DNA of 64,000 bases from Antarcticibacterium flavum. GTDB lineage: Bacteria; Bacteroidota; Bacteroidia; Flavobacteriales; Flavobacteriaceae. Positions 26,771 through 36,928 of the stretch are shown one piece after another (the stretch's first letter is position 1; each line of letters begins with the position of its first letter). The position numbers and the translations under genes are program-made. Under the pieces are notes generated by a model. The model ran no database searches. It was not told the origin of the DNA and saw only the letters and a list, made by a program, of their open reading frames with translations. The stretch covers positions 868,001-932,000 of the forward strand of contig NZ_CP040812.1 of the NCBI RefSeq assembly GCF_006159205.1, given 5' to 3'.

Positions 26771-28771
26771 ATGGAGATACCTATTCTTAAGGATATAGTG
26801 GTAGTCCTGGGGCTTTCCATCATAATAATCCTCCTTTTCCAAAAGATAAAAGTACCGTCTTTATTGGGATTTCTTATAGCGGGGATAATTGCCGGTCCTT
26901 ACGTTTTTAACCTTATAAGTTCACAACATGAAGTTGAGCTTCTTAGTGAAATAGGAATTATTTTTTTACTGTTTATAATTGGAATTGAACTCTCCCTCAA
27001 AGGCCTTGCTTCCATTAAAAAAACCATTCTATTAGGAGGGGGCATGCAGGTAGGCGGCACCATTCTTTTAACGGCCTTACTCTCTACCTTTATGGGAATA
27101 CCATTAAATACCGCTGTATTCCTGGGCTTCCTTTTTTCATTAAGCAGTACGGCAATCGTTCTAAAACTTTTCCAGGAAAAGGGAGAAGTTTCTTCACCCC
27201 ATGGAAGAGTTTCAGTAGCTATTCTTATTTTTCAGGATATCGTGGTGGTACCTATGATGTTACTTACACCATTGCTTGCAGGAAAGTCTGATAACATCCT
27301 TGAAACCCTGGGGATATTGCTCGTTAAGATAATAGGAGTTGGTTTTGTAATATATATATTGGCATTATATGTAGTGCCGTATATTTTTAAAATGGTCATC
27401 AAAACCAAGAACAGGGAATTGTTCATTTTGACAACAATTGTTTTCTGTTTCGGGGTTGCCTGGTTAACCTCCTCTGTTGGACTTTCCCTGGCCCTGGGAG
27501 CTTTTTTTGCCGGCCTTATCATATCTGAATCAGATTACAGCCACCAGGCCACGGCAAACGTCCTTCCTTTCAGGGAGATCTTTATTAGTTTCTTTTTCAT
27601 TTCTGTAGGTTCTCTTTTAAATATTAATTTCTTTTTTAGCAACATTCTTATCATCCTGCTCCTTGTTATTGGGGTGATATTACTTAAGATGTTGGTATTG
27701 GCAATCACCGTTCTTTCTCTAAGGTACCCGGCCAGAACAATGTTCCTTACGGTCTTTTCATTATTCCAGGTGGGAGAATTTTCACTGCTTCTCTCTACTG
27801 TAGGGGTGCAAAACGATTTATTACCTGAAAATATCTACCAATACTTCCTGGCAATATCAATTCTTACCATGGGGCTTACACCATTTGTAATGAATTATGC
27901 TGAAAGATTTACCTACTACCTCATAAAACTCCCCATTCCGGCCAGGGTAAGGAGGCGTCTTGATAATGTAAAAAGATACAGTAAGACTGAAGAAGCTGCC
28001 ATCGAAGATAAGAAGGACCATCTTGTTATCATTGGATATGGTATTAACGGAAAAAATATCTCTAAAGCAGCAAAATTTGCACAGATCCCCTATGTTATAA
28101 CAGATCTGGATCCCGATGCCTTCCAGCAGGCCAAACAAAACGGGGAACCTATTGTGTATGGAGATGCTACAAATCCTGTGATCTTAAAACATTTGCATGT
28201 GCAGGAAGCAAGGGTAATTGTTATCGCCATTTCTGATCCCGATGCTACAAAGAAGATCATCAATGTGGTGAGAAGCCTTACACAAACCGCAACTTTGATC
28301 GTAAGGACAAGGTATGTACGCGAAATTGAAGATAACATACGGTTGGGAGCAGATGAGGTGATCCCTGAAGAATTTGAAACTTCCATTGAGATCTTTAGCC
28401 GGGTGTTAAGGAAATACCTAATTCCACACGATGAGATCCAGAGTTTTATTAATCAAATACGATCATCAGATTACGAGATGCTAACCAAGATCAAGGATGG
28501 CCCTCATACCCCGGCATACCAGCATCTTCATATTCCAAATAAAGAAATAGTTACTCTAAGCGTTCAACAAGGCAATAACAGTATAGTTGGAAAATCTATA
28601 GAGGAAGCCGGCCTGGGAAAAAATTACGGGGTTACACTTCTAACTATAAAACGGGGAGCCAATTATATTACTCATATCGATAATAATACTATTATCGAAC
28701 AGGGAGACCTGCTATACCTTTTTGGTAATCCTACCAATATTAATCAACTTAACAAGTTACTTTCTATGTAA
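26771..28771 (+). CDS. CPA2-type monovalent cation:proton antiporter with regulatory RCK domains (KefB-like)
   Basis: 666 residues. About 12 membrane helices (residues 5-390) form a Na+/H+-exchanger fold. A TrkA-N (RCK) Rossmann domain (about 415-530) begins IIGYGINGKNISKAA, and a TrkA-C domain (about 575-665) ends the protein. KefB/KefC proteins export K+ in exchange for H+; other family members exchange Na+. The sequence does not settle the ion. No KefF/KefG-like ancillary gene is adjacent. The convergent SulP-family gene starts only 23 bases from its stop, with no obvious terminator between them. Confidence 0.9.
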   Translation: MEIPILKDIVVVLGLSIIIILLFQKIKVPSLLGFLIAGIIAGPYVFNLISSQHEVELLSEIGIIFLLFIIGIELSLKGLASIKKTILLGGGMQVGGTILLTALLSTFMGIPLNTAVFLGFLFSLSSTAIVLKLFQEKGEVSSPHGRVSVAILIFQDIVVVPMMLLTPLLAGKSDNILETLGILLVKIIGVGFVIYILALYVVPYIFKMVIKTKNRELFILTTIVFCFGVAWLTSSVGLSLALGAFFAGLIISESDYSHQATANVLPFREIFISFFFISVGSLLNINFFFSNILIILLLVIGVILLKMLVLAITVLSLRYPARTMFLTVFSLFQVGEFSLLLSTVGVQNDLLPENIYQYFLAISILTMGLTPFVMNYAERFTYYLIKLPIPARVRRRLDNVKRYSKTEEAAIEDKKDHLVIIGYGINGKNISKAAKFAQIPYVITDLDPDAFQQAKQNGEPIVYGDATNPVILKHLHVQEARVIVIAISDPDATKKIINVVRSLTQTATLIVRTRYVREIEDNIRLGADEVIPEEFETSIEIFSRVLRKYLIPHDEIQSFINQIRSSDYEMLTKIKDGPHTPAYQHLHIPNKEIVTLSVQQGNNSIVGKSIEEAGLGKNYGVTLLTIKRGANYITHIDNNTIIEQGDLLYLFGNPTNINQLNKLLSM

Positions 28772-28794
28772 GACGGTAAGGATTCCTTTATAAA

Positions 28795-31056
28795 TCAGCC
28801 ATTGGAATTTATAACTTCTGAAGTTTGATGCATTTCAGAAAAATCTATTTTACCATTTTGGCGGTTAAAAAATCCCGACGCCATACCTATACTGCCCTCT
28901 TCTATTGACTCCCGAAGAAATTGGCTTTGCTCAATGACAAGTTCCCTTGACCTTACCAGGCTCCAGCGTGTAATCACATCTGCATGCTCATACAGGTTGC
29001 TTTCATTTATAAGATCCCTGGTAATATGGTTAGCTTCTACAGCTTCAGCAATCAATGGACAAAGATATGAGTCATGTCCTTCTTTAAAATCTCTTAGTGC
29101 CTGTGCGTAGATCTTGTTGGCAGAATTACCCATAAAGAGTATAAATTTGGCTCCCTGCTTTTGGCAGGCTACCTCCAGGCTTTTTATGCCATGGTCATTT
29201 GCCAGGTTACCTGCGGTCCTTATAGGTATAAGGTCTCCAATTCCTGTATTCATCAACACATTAAGTGGTTCCCTCATGTCTATACAGTTAACCACCGCGG
29301 CAAGTGGAGGAGCATTTATGAAATCCATTAACTCCTTATTCCGAAGTCTGCGGGACACTAATTTTCCATCAACATATCTTTGGTTTCCATCTTTTAGATA
29401 GTCGAAAATATCCTGGGGAGTAGATCTCTTTTTGGAATCCTTTAATTCTTCCTGCACGAATTCAAGGTCTTTACCCAGGTCATATTTCTCTTTTAATCCT
29501 ATGATGCTTAGGTTAATATCGTGCTCTCTCGCATAGGTATCTCTAAAATCCTCAAAGATCTCGAGAACATCCTGGTCTATATAGCTTGCGAAGGTGGCAT
29601 CAATAATTACGGTAGATTTATCTGGTACATTCCATAGAGTGTTTTTTATAGATGCTTTATTGAAGAATGAGACCTCATTAGATAGTTCAAGCCGTATAGT
29701 TTCTCCTTTAAATATCTTGGTATTCTCAACAAAAAAGGCATTATGATAATTACTGCGCAAAAGGAAAAATATACTCACCAGGGTACCAATAAATATTCCT
29801 ATTAGAAGATCTGTCAAAATAATAGCTACGATCGTCACTACAAATGGAATAAATTGGTTCCAGCCCTTTCGGAACATAGTGGATACCACATCCCATGATG
29901 CGAGTTTATATCCAATTACAAGTAGAATGGCCGCGAGGCTGGAAAGTGGTATGAGGTTTAAAATGCTGCTTAGGAACAAAACACTTAAAAGTAAAAATAT
30001 ACCGTGCAGTATGGCTGAAAGTTTCGTCTCTGCCCCGGCAGCTATATTCACCGAGCTTCTTACGATAACAGATGTAATTGGTATTCCACCAATCAAACCT
30101 GTGATGGTATTTCCTATACCCTGGGCAACCAGCTCCCGGTTTGGCGGGGTATTTCTCTTATGAGGGTCCAACTCATCTGCAGCTTCTATTGCGAGTAAAC
30201 TGGCAATGGAGGCGATAAGGGTAATAGTGATCGCAACTCCCCAAACTTCAGGATTGGTAATCGCAGAAAAATCGGGAAAAGTAACAAGCTCGCTTACGCT
30301 ATCAATATTAGGTATATTCACAAGATGAGCCTCCTCTAAATATAAAGAGGGAACAGCATATTGAAAGATTACATTAAGGGCAACACCTAATAAAACCACA
30401 ACAAGTGCAGGTGGCAAAAGCTTAAAGTTTTTAAGCGGGGTTTTATCCCAAAATATCATTATGGCCAGGGAGATCCCGGTGATCAACAAAGCACCCCCTG
30501 TTAGAGATGCATAAAAACTGGCAATAGCCTCATCTACCTGGGAGAAAAAATTCTTGTTGGGATCAAAATAATCGGCCGTATCTGCGGCGATTCCCATTGC
30601 GTAGGGAATCTGGGCAATGATTAGTATAATACCAATAGCAGCAAGTAGTCCTTTTATAATATTAGAAGGCATATAATCTGCAATAAGGCCGGCTTTTAAA
30701 ATTCCAAGGGTAAATTGAAAGATCCCTCCCAGGACAACTGCCAGAAGAAATACATCAAAACTTCCCAGCGAGGCGATAGAAGCCAGTACCACTGCAGTTA
30801 AACTGGCCGCAGGACCACTCACACTTACAGAGGAATGGCTTATACTACCTATTACAATACCACCAACAATCCCTGAGATCAAACCCGAAAGCAGAGGCGC
30901 CCCACTGGCAAGTGCGATTCCCAGGCATAAGGGTAAGGCAACAAGAAAAACAACTATACTGGCAGGAATATCTTTATTTAAGCGGGAGAAAAGCGGCTTT
31001 TGTTGATTGATATCCACCTTATTGACGATATTATTAAAATCTGGAATTTTCTTCAA
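28795..31056 (-). CDS. SulP-family anion transporter fused to STAS and a degenerate beta-carbonic-anhydrase domain
   Basis: 753 residues. Residues about 25-440 are a SulP membrane domain with about 12-14 helices. A STAS domain follows (about 450-560). The C-terminal part (about 565-735) aligns by eye with beta-carbonic anhydrases, including FDYLKDGNQRYVDGK and the first zinc motif C-I-D-M-R. The second zinc motif, normally GHxxCG, reads MGNSANKIYA, so the His and Cys zinc ligands are both replaced by Asn. Such SulP-CA fusions are thought to couple bicarbonate uptake with CO2 hydration; here the CA part is probably inactive as an enzyme (inference). It stands alone on the minus strand. Confidence 0.88.
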   Translation of the reverse strand: MKKIPDFNNIVNKVDINQQKPLFSRLNKDIPASIVVFLVALPLCLGIALASGAPLLSGLISGIVGGIVIGSISHSSVSVSGPAASLTAVVLASIASLGSFDVFLLAVVLGGIFQFTLGILKAGLIADYMPSNIIKGLLAAIGIILIIAQIPYAMGIAADTADYFDPNKNFFSQVDEAIASFYASLTGGALLITGISLAIMIFWDKTPLKNFKLLPPALVVVLLGVALNVIFQYAVPSLYLEEAHLVNIPNIDSVSELVTFPDFSAITNPEVWGVAITITLIASIASLLAIEAADELDPHKRNTPPNRELVAQGIGNTITGLIGGIPITSVIVRSSVNIAAGAETKLSAILHGIFLLLSVLFLSSILNLIPLSSLAAILLVIGYKLASWDVVSTMFRKGWNQFIPFVVTIVAIILTDLLIGIFIGTLVSIFFLLRSNYHNAFFVENTKIFKGETIRLELSNEVSFFNKASIKNTLWNVPDKSTVIIDATFASYIDQDVLEIFEDFRDTYAREHDINLSIIGLKEKYDLGKDLEFVQEELKDSKKRSTPQDIFDYLKDGNQRYVDGKLVSRRLRNKELMDFINAPPLAAVVNCIDMREPLNVLMNTGIGDLIPIRTAGNLANDHGIKSLEVACQKQGAKFILFMGNSANKIYAQALRDFKEGHDSYLCPLIAEAVEANHITRDLINESNLYEHADVITRWSLVRSRELVIEQSQFLRESIEEGSIGMASGFFNRQNGKIDFSEMHQTSEVINSNG

Positions 31057-31213
31057 TAGATCAAATTTTGTTAAGAAAGAAGTTGCACTTACAACCCATG
31101 GCCATAAAAATAATGAAATAACCCGAAGTAACTACCTGCATCCGCTCTTAACTCCATAGATTATTAAATTTTTGCCAAATATGTAAAAAGAGGAAGCTGC
31201 TTTTCCTAATCTG

Positions 31214-31244
31214 TTTGTGTAATAAGTTTTATTAGATATCTTTA
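31214..31244 (+). promoter_or_regulatory. Candidate Bacteroidota promoter for the AarF-family gene
   Basis: TTTG at 31214-31217, a 19-base spacer, then TATCTTTA at 31237-31244 (one mismatch to TAnnTTTG). It lies 28 bases before the start codon. Confidence 0.55.
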
Positions 31245-31272
31245 AATATGATAAACCATCAAAACTTGGACT

Positions 31273-32925
31273 ATGGCTGTATTACCAGATAATTTAGAAC
31301 GCTATCGAAAATTCATGGGTTTTATGCTCAAGTACTGGAATAGTGATCTTTTTCATCAAACAGCAGCAACTGCCCTTGATGAAGGGGAAGATAAAGACCA
31401 TAGCCAGGATGATTTTGACCAAACTCCAGAGGAGCTGGTAGAGGACCTAAAAAAGATGGGTCCAACTTATATCAAAATGGGCCAGCTCCTCTCTACCCGG
31501 CCAGATCTTTTACCCGATGCTTATCTAAAAGCACTTGCAACCCTCCAGGATGATGTACCTCCCATCCCTTATCAGGAAGTTCATGCAATTGTAGAAGAAG
31601 AATTGGGAACCAGGATCTCAAAGGCTTTTTCCCACTTTGAAGAAGAACCTCTGGCCAGTGCATCTATAGGCCAGGTTCATAAAGCAAGTTTACGTTCCGG
31701 TAAACCTGTAGCGGTAAAAGTGCAGCGACCCGGAATAAGAAAGCAGTTCCTTGAAGATTTGGATACCCTTAAGGAACTTGCTGAATTTGCTGTAAAACAT
31801 ACCAAAGTCGCCAGGAAATATGCTTTTGATGATGTGCTGGAAGAGTTAAGACATATACTTTTACAGGAGCTGGACTACAATCGTGAGGCGCAAAATTTGA
31901 AAACCCTGAGCCGTAACCTAAGTGGCTATAAAAGGATCACAGTGCCACAGCCAATTATGGATTACTGCACCGGTAAAGTCCTCACAATGGAGTTTATTAC
32001 CGGTACCAAGATAACTTCCATTTCCCCTTTAAAGAAAATTGAGAACGATCTAAGCCCTCTTGTAGATGAACTGGTAGATGCCTACCTCAAGCAGTTGATT
32101 ACAGATGGTTTTGTTCATGCCGATCCCCACCCGGGCAATGTGCAACTCACAGATGACAACAAAATAGCACTTATCGACCTTGGGATGGTCGCACGCTTTA
32201 CTCCAAATATGCAGGAAAAGCTTTTACGCCTTCTTATCGCCTTAAGTCAAAATGATGGGGAGGCCTGTGCAGATGTTCTTTTAAGCATGAGTGAGGTAAC
32301 AGAGGAGGCAGATGTAAAAAACTTCAGGACCACAATAAATCACCTGGTAATGGACAGCCAGCATACCCGGGCAAAGGAAATGCAAACGGGCAGGTTATTG
32401 ATCCAGATGAATCGGGTGGCTGCAAATAATGGGATCCATATTTCTGTAGAGGTAAATATCCTGGGCAAAATATTACTGAATATGGACCAGATCGTGGCGG
32501 TCCTGGAACCTGAATTTGACCTTCGCAAAGCTATACGCCAGCATGTTAATAAGGTCATGCGTTCAAAGATGTACGATGAATTAAAACCGGAGAACCTCTT
32601 CGGAATTATGCTCCAAACAAAGAACCTCGCAGAAAACCTGCCGGACAGGCTGAACAAGATCACAGATAACCTGGCAGAAAATAAATTCCGCGTAAAGATC
32701 GATGCCATTGATGAAAAGCGATGGACAGATGGTTTTCAAAAAGTCGCCAACAGGATAACCCTTGGTATCATCATAGCCGCAACGATTATAGGAGCATCTA
32801 TGCTTATGAGCGTGCCTTCACCATTTATGATCCTGGGGTACCCCGGTCTTGCAATTATCTTTTTTCTCATTGCAGCTATAGGAGGAATTCTATTGAGCTA
32901 TCACATTTTATTTAAGGACGAGTAG
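31273..32925 (+). CDS. ABC1/AarF/UbiB-family atypical protein kinase-like protein
   Basis: 550 residues. The family-specific KxGQ motif is present in YIKMGQLLSTRPDLLP (about 75), followed by the Ala-rich loop ASASIGQVHKA, the lysine strand VAVKVQRPG, the catalytic loop FVHADPHPGN and the metal-binding LIDLGM. Two membrane helices at the C-terminus (about 495-545) anchor it. UbiB-like proteins assist isoprenoid quinone biosynthesis or lipid homeostasis. Flavobacteria use menaquinone, so a strict ubiquinone role is unlikely (inference). A weak hairpin (about 32935-32958) separates it from the next gene. Confidence 0.92.
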   Translation: MAVLPDNLERYRKFMGFMLKYWNSDLFHQTAATALDEGEDKDHSQDDFDQTPEELVEDLKKMGPTYIKMGQLLSTRPDLLPDAYLKALATLQDDVPPIPYQEVHAIVEEELGTRISKAFSHFEEEPLASASIGQVHKASLRSGKPVAVKVQRPGIRKQFLEDLDTLKELAEFAVKHTKVARKYAFDDVLEELRHILLQELDYNREAQNLKTLSRNLSGYKRITVPQPIMDYCTGKVLTMEFITGTKITSISPLKKIENDLSPLVDELVDAYLKQLITDGFVHADPHPGNVQLTDDNKIALIDLGMVARFTPNMQEKLLRLLIALSQNDGEACADVLLSMSEVTEEADVKNFRTTINHLVMDSQHTRAKEMQTGRLLIQMNRVAANNGIHISVEVNILGKILLNMDQIVAVLEPEFDLRKAIRQHVNKVMRSKMYDELKPENLFGIMLQTKNLAENLPDRLNKITDNLAENKFRVKIDAIDEKRWTDGFQKVANRITLGIIIAATIIGASMLMSVPSPFMILGYPGLAIIFFLIAAIGGILLSYHILFKDE

Positions 32926-32979
32926 GGAAAATGAAAAAAAAGCCTCAATTTTAGGCTTTAAAAATAACATTCTACCCCT

Positions 32980-34473
32980 ATGAAATATTTATTAGTGGCC
33001 TTTATTGGCCTTTTCTCCCTTACCTCAATCTCTCAAAATGTAAAGTTGCCGGTTGATACTACCGTGGTTACCAGCCACTCGGTTTCTATAAAAGGAAAGA
33101 ATATCAACTACACCGCCACAACAGGAACTCAGCCTGTCTATAATGAGAATGGGGAAGCCGTTGCCAGTTTATTCTATACTTACTATAAAAGGAGCGGTAT
33201 ACAAAATACTGAAAACCGGCCTTTGGTGATCTCTTTCAATGGCGGACCAGGCTCTGCATCTGTTTGGATGCATTTGGCTTACACCGGCCCCCGGGTATTG
33301 AAGATAGATGATGAAGGATTTCCTGTACAGCCTTATGGTGTAAAAGCAAATCCTCATTCCATTCTTGACATTGCAGATATAGTTTACGTAAATCCTGTAA
33401 ACACAGGATATTCAAGATTAATTGAAGAAGGAGATAAGAAGCAGGACAGGAAGGATTTCTTTGGCGTCCAGGCAGATATAAAGTATCTGGCCGGCTGGAT
33501 AAATACCTTTGTTACCAGAAACAACAGATGGCTATCTCCAAAGTATCTTATTGGAGAAAGCTATGGTACTACAAGGGTTTCAGGTCTTGCCCTGGAATTA
33601 CAAAACAGCCACTGGATGTACCTCAACGGTGTGATCCTTGTATCTCCTACAGAGATTGGAATTGAAAGAGGCGGCCCGGTAGAGGTAGCCAACAGGCTGC
33701 CATATTTTGCCGCCGCCGCCTGGTATCACAATAAGCTCCCTGCAACCCACCAAAATAAGGACCTTGACGAATTGCTTCCAGAAGTAGAAGAATACGCCAT
33801 TAATACAGTCTTACCGGCCCTTGTAAAAGGCGGATTCACAGACGCCGCGACAAAACAGGAAGTCGCTTCTCAAATGGCTCAATACTCAGGAATTTCTGAA
33901 AAAGTTTTACTGCAAAATAATCTCGCTGTACCCTTCAGGTATTTCTGGAAAGAGCTTTTAAGAGAGGACGGAGGATATACCGTAGGCCGCCTGGACTCCA
34001 GATATCTTGGAATCGATGCGAAGGAAGCAGGGGATTCACCAGATTATAATTCAGAATTAACCTCCTGGTTACATTCCTTTACTCCTGCTATAAACTATTA
34101 CCTGCAGGAGGAGCTTAATTTTAAAACAGATTTACGTTACTATATGTTTGGGCCCGTTCATCCCTGGGACAGGAGCGGCGATAATACCGGAGAGAATTTA
34201 AGACAGGCGATGGCCCAAAATCCAAATCTGGATGTACTTATACAGGCAGGATATTTTGATGGTGCTACCACCTATTTCAACGCCAAATACACTATGTGGC
34301 AACTGGATCAAAGCGGAAAAATGCAAGACCGTATAAGCTTTAAAGGTTACAGGAGCGGGCATATGATGTACCTAAGAGCAGAGGATCTGAAGAATGCCAA
34401 TGATGATATAAGGGAATTCATAGAAAATAATTTACCTAAAGAAGGCCAATCGGCTAAATACCAGTTGAACTAA
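32980..34473 (+). CDS. Serine carboxypeptidase-like protein (peptidase S10 family)
   Basis: 497 residues with a signal peptide (YLLVAFIGLFSLTSISQ). The alpha/beta-hydrolase features of S10 peptidases are visible: the oxyanion-hole segment FNGGPGSASVWMHL, the nucleophile Ser in IGESYGTTR (about residue 189), Asp in VLIQAGYFDGAT and His in YRSGHMMYL. It should remove C-terminal residues from peptides in the periplasm or outside the cell. It may form a unit with the preceding AarF-like gene (54-base gap) but their functions are not obviously related. Confidence 0.9.
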   Translation: MKYLLVAFIGLFSLTSISQNVKLPVDTTVVTSHSVSIKGKNINYTATTGTQPVYNENGEAVASLFYTYYKRSGIQNTENRPLVISFNGGPGSASVWMHLAYTGPRVLKIDDEGFPVQPYGVKANPHSILDIADIVYVNPVNTGYSRLIEEGDKKQDRKDFFGVQADIKYLAGWINTFVTRNNRWLSPKYLIGESYGTTRVSGLALELQNSHWMYLNGVILVSPTEIGIERGGPVEVANRLPYFAAAAWYHNKLPATHQNKDLDELLPEVEEYAINTVLPALVKGGFTDAATKQEVASQMAQYSGISEKVLLQNNLAVPFRYFWKELLREDGGYTVGRLDSRYLGIDAKEAGDSPDYNSELTSWLHSFTPAINYYLQEELNFKTDLRYYMFGPVHPWDRSGDNTGENLRQAMAQNPNLDVLIQAGYFDGATTYFNAKYTMWQLDQSGKMQDRISFKGYRSGHMMYLRAEDLKNANDDIREFIENNLPKEGQSAKYQLN

Positions 34474-34498
34474 GAATTCAATTATTTAACACATTCTA

Positions 34499-34529
34499 AA
34501 ACAAGTCCTGTACAAAACAGGACTTGTTT
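34499..34529. terminator. Bidirectional terminator between the S10 peptidase gene and thrC
   Basis: AAACAAGTCCTG pairs with CAGGACTTGTTT around TACAAAA. A and T runs on either side allow function for both convergent genes. Confidence 0.85.
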
Positions 34530-34535
34530 ATTTTA

Positions 34536-35831
34536 TCACCTCAGCAAGAAGGATTTTAGATCTTCATAAGTGCTTATTTTTTCTGCCTTCTTTTCGCTGT
34601 TCATAATATCTGCAATTGCCGAAGGGATCTCAATTTCCCGGCCTGTAGCTTCCTTAACGGTGTCGGCAAATTTTACGGGATGAGCCGTTTCCAGGAAAAC
34701 GCCGTAAAAATCCTTGTTCTTTTTCAAAAAAGATCTTAGACCCAAATATCCTACCGCACCATGTGGATCCATAATATAATTGGAATTGTGATAAACCGCC
34801 TTCATTGCATCTTTTGTAAGGTCATCATCAAAACTGAAGGCTGATAGTTTTTTTTTGAGGGATTCCATGTTATTTTCGAACATCTCCAGGATCCTGACAA
34901 AGTTACTGGGATTCCCAACATCCATCGCATTGGAGATAGTAGCAACACTAGGCTGGTCTGAAAACTTACCCGATGAAAGGAATGCCGGCACCACATCATT
35001 GGCATTGGTGGATGCGACAAAATGGTCTATGGGGAGGCCCATTTCAGCAGCCATTAAACCGGCACAAATATTACCGAAATTCCCACTGGGTATTGAGAAT
35101 ACCAATTTTTTATTCTTTTCCTTCAGGTCTTTCCAGGCCAGAAAATAGTAGAACATTTGAGGTAACCAGCGGGCTATATTGATAGAGTTGGCAGAAGTTA
35201 ACTGTACCTTTTCTGTAACCTCCCTGTCCAGAAAAGCGGTTTTAACCATATCCTGGCATTCATCAAAAGCCCCGTCTACCTCCAGGGCAGTGATATTCCT
35301 GCCCAGCGTAGTAAGCTGCCGCTCCTGCAGCTCACTCACTTTGCCAGATGGATAAAGGATCACCACCTTAATGCCTTCCACTCCCAAAAATCCATTCGCA
35401 ACAGCACCTCCAGTGTCTCCAGATGTGGCCACCAGAACTGTAACCTCTCCCCCGGTCCCTTTTTTAATGAAATATTCCAGGCAACCGGCCATGAATTTTG
35501 CACCTACATCCTTAAATGCAAGTGTGGGCCCATGAAATAATTCAAGCACACTTACATTAGGTTCCAGCTCATTTACCGGAAAATCAAAGTCCAGTGTCTT
35601 TTCAATAATATCGATTAGAGCTTCTTCAGGAATTTCCTCTCCTATGAAAGGTGAAATTACCTCTTTAGCTATTTCTGTAGAGGAAAAAATAGATATCTCC
35701 TCAAAAAAAGATGCAGGTAATCGCGGAATTTTCTTCGGAAAGAACAAACCTCTGTCACGTGCTATGCCCTGTACCACCGCCTCTTCAAAACTTGCAGTTA
35801 TTGAATGATCATTCAGACTAAAATATCTCAT
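34536..35831 (-). CDS. thrC: Threonine synthase
   Basis: 431 residues, usual for the bacterial class. The PLP lysine is in GPTLAFKDVGAKFM (about residue 109), and the phosphate-binding Gly-rich loop and SGDTGGAV are present. It converts O-phospho-homoserine to threonine. It is the last gene of the thr operon, starting 25 bases after thrB. Confidence 0.96.
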   Translation of the reverse strand: MRYFSLNDHSITASFEEAVVQGIARDRGLFFPKKIPRLPASFFEEISIFSSTEIAKEVISPFIGEEIPEEALIDIIEKTLDFDFPVNELEPNVSVLELFHGPTLAFKDVGAKFMAGCLEYFIKKGTGGEVTVLVATSGDTGGAVANGFLGVEGIKVVILYPSGKVSELQERQLTTLGRNITALEVDGAFDECQDMVKTAFLDREVTEKVQLTSANSINIARWLPQMFYYFLAWKDLKEKNKKLVFSIPSGNFGNICAGLMAAEMGLPIDHFVASTNANDVVPAFLSSGKFSDQPSVATISNAMDVGNPSNFVRILEMFENNMESLKKKLSAFSFDDDLTKDAMKAVYHNSNYIMDPHGAVGYLGLRSFLKKNKDFYGVFLETAHPVKFADTVKEATGREIEIPSAIADIMNSEKKAEKISTYEDLKSFLLR

Positions 35832-35856
35832 TTACACATTGCTTTTTTGTTAAAAA

Positions 35857-36777
35857 TCATAGCACTTTTACACCTTCTGTATTAATAGCCGAAAGGTGAA
35901 GGTCAAATTCTATTCCTGTAGAATGATAAAACTCTCCAATAGCATTTTTCACCCTCGAGGCATTTTCATCTCCCCGGCATAAAGCAAAGACAGAAGGCCC
36001 GGAGCCGGAAATGCCATAACCCAGTGCGCCGTTTTCCACAGCTACCTTTTTTATCTCGTCAAAATAAGGAATAAGAATGGATCTTATGGGCTCAATAACC
36101 CCATCAACAAGGCTTCTACCCAGGAGATCATAATCATTCGTGTAAAGGGCACTTACCAGGGCCCCGAGATTTCCCCACTGGCTCACTGCACTTTTAAGAC
36201 TTATTGACTGCCGCAGGATAGCACGGGAGTCCTGTGTTTTTATTTCAATGAGAGGATGTAAAATTACCATTCTGAGTTCCCCGGGTGAGGGTAAACTTAT
36301 AACTTCCAACGGATCGTAACTTTTTACCAGGCTAAAGCCCCCCAGCAGTGCCGGTGCAACATTATCTGCATGCGCATTCCCGCTTGCCAGTTGCTCCCCT
36401 GCCATTGCAAACTTTATAAGCTGCTTCGCGGTATAAGGTTCACCCAGTAATTTATTTATGGCGAATACAGCTCCTGCAGCACTTGCGGCGCTACTGCCAA
36501 TTCCACTGCCTACTCTTATCTTTTTATCTATTTCAATATCGAACCCCTGTTTCTCTCCCAAATGATCCAGCATAACTTTTGCCGCTACCCCGGCTACGTT
36601 CTTATTGGTTTCCATAGGCAGATCCTGCCAGGTTATTTTGGTAATTCTTAATTCGCAGAGTTCATTTTTCTTAATGGTCATTTCATCTCCCACCGTATCC
36701 AGGCAACAGCCAAGAACATCAAAGCCACAGGAGAGGTTCGCAACAGTTGCCGGGGAAAAGATCTTTATTTCTTTCAT
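35857..36777 (-). CDS. thrB: Homoserine kinase
   Basis: 306 residues, GHMP kinase family. N-terminal PATVANLSCGFDVLG and the ATP-binding motif GSGIGSSAASAAGAV are visible, with the C-terminal GHMP motif GYGISGSGPSVFAL. It phosphorylates homoserine for ThrC. It is separated from thrA by about 490 bases holding a large imperfect inverted repeat, an unusual gap inside an otherwise tight operon. Confidence 0.96.
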   Translation of the reverse strand: MKEIKIFSPATVANLSCGFDVLGCCLDTVGDEMTIKKNELCELRITKITWQDLPMETNKNVAGVAAKVMLDHLGEKQGFDIEIDKKIRVGSGIGSSAASAAGAVFAINKLLGEPYTAKQLIKFAMAGEQLASGNAHADNVAPALLGGFSLVKSYDPLEVISLPSPGELRMVILHPLIEIKTQDSRAILRQSISLKSAVSQWGNLGALVSALYTNDYDLLGRSLVDGVIEPIRSILIPYFDEIKKVAVENGALGYGISGSGPSVFALCRGDENASRVKNAIGEFYHSTGIEFDLHLSAINTEGVKVL

Positions 36778-36928
36778 AATTTCATTTATTCGATAAAAAA
36801 TTCAGGTTTCACTACTTATGCAAGGCTTCATTATTTGTAATCTACCATTGACGTATTCTTTTAGAGCGCATTTTTTTTCTCGCTATTTGGAAAAAAGTGA
36901 CTAGTATATTTCCATTTCATAGGACCGC

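Noticed and set aside
28795..31056. Sulfate permease as a firm name for the SulP protein
   Set aside because: SulP substrates vary (sulfate, bicarbonate, others) and the fused CA-like domain argues for bicarbonate, but nothing in the sequence settles it.
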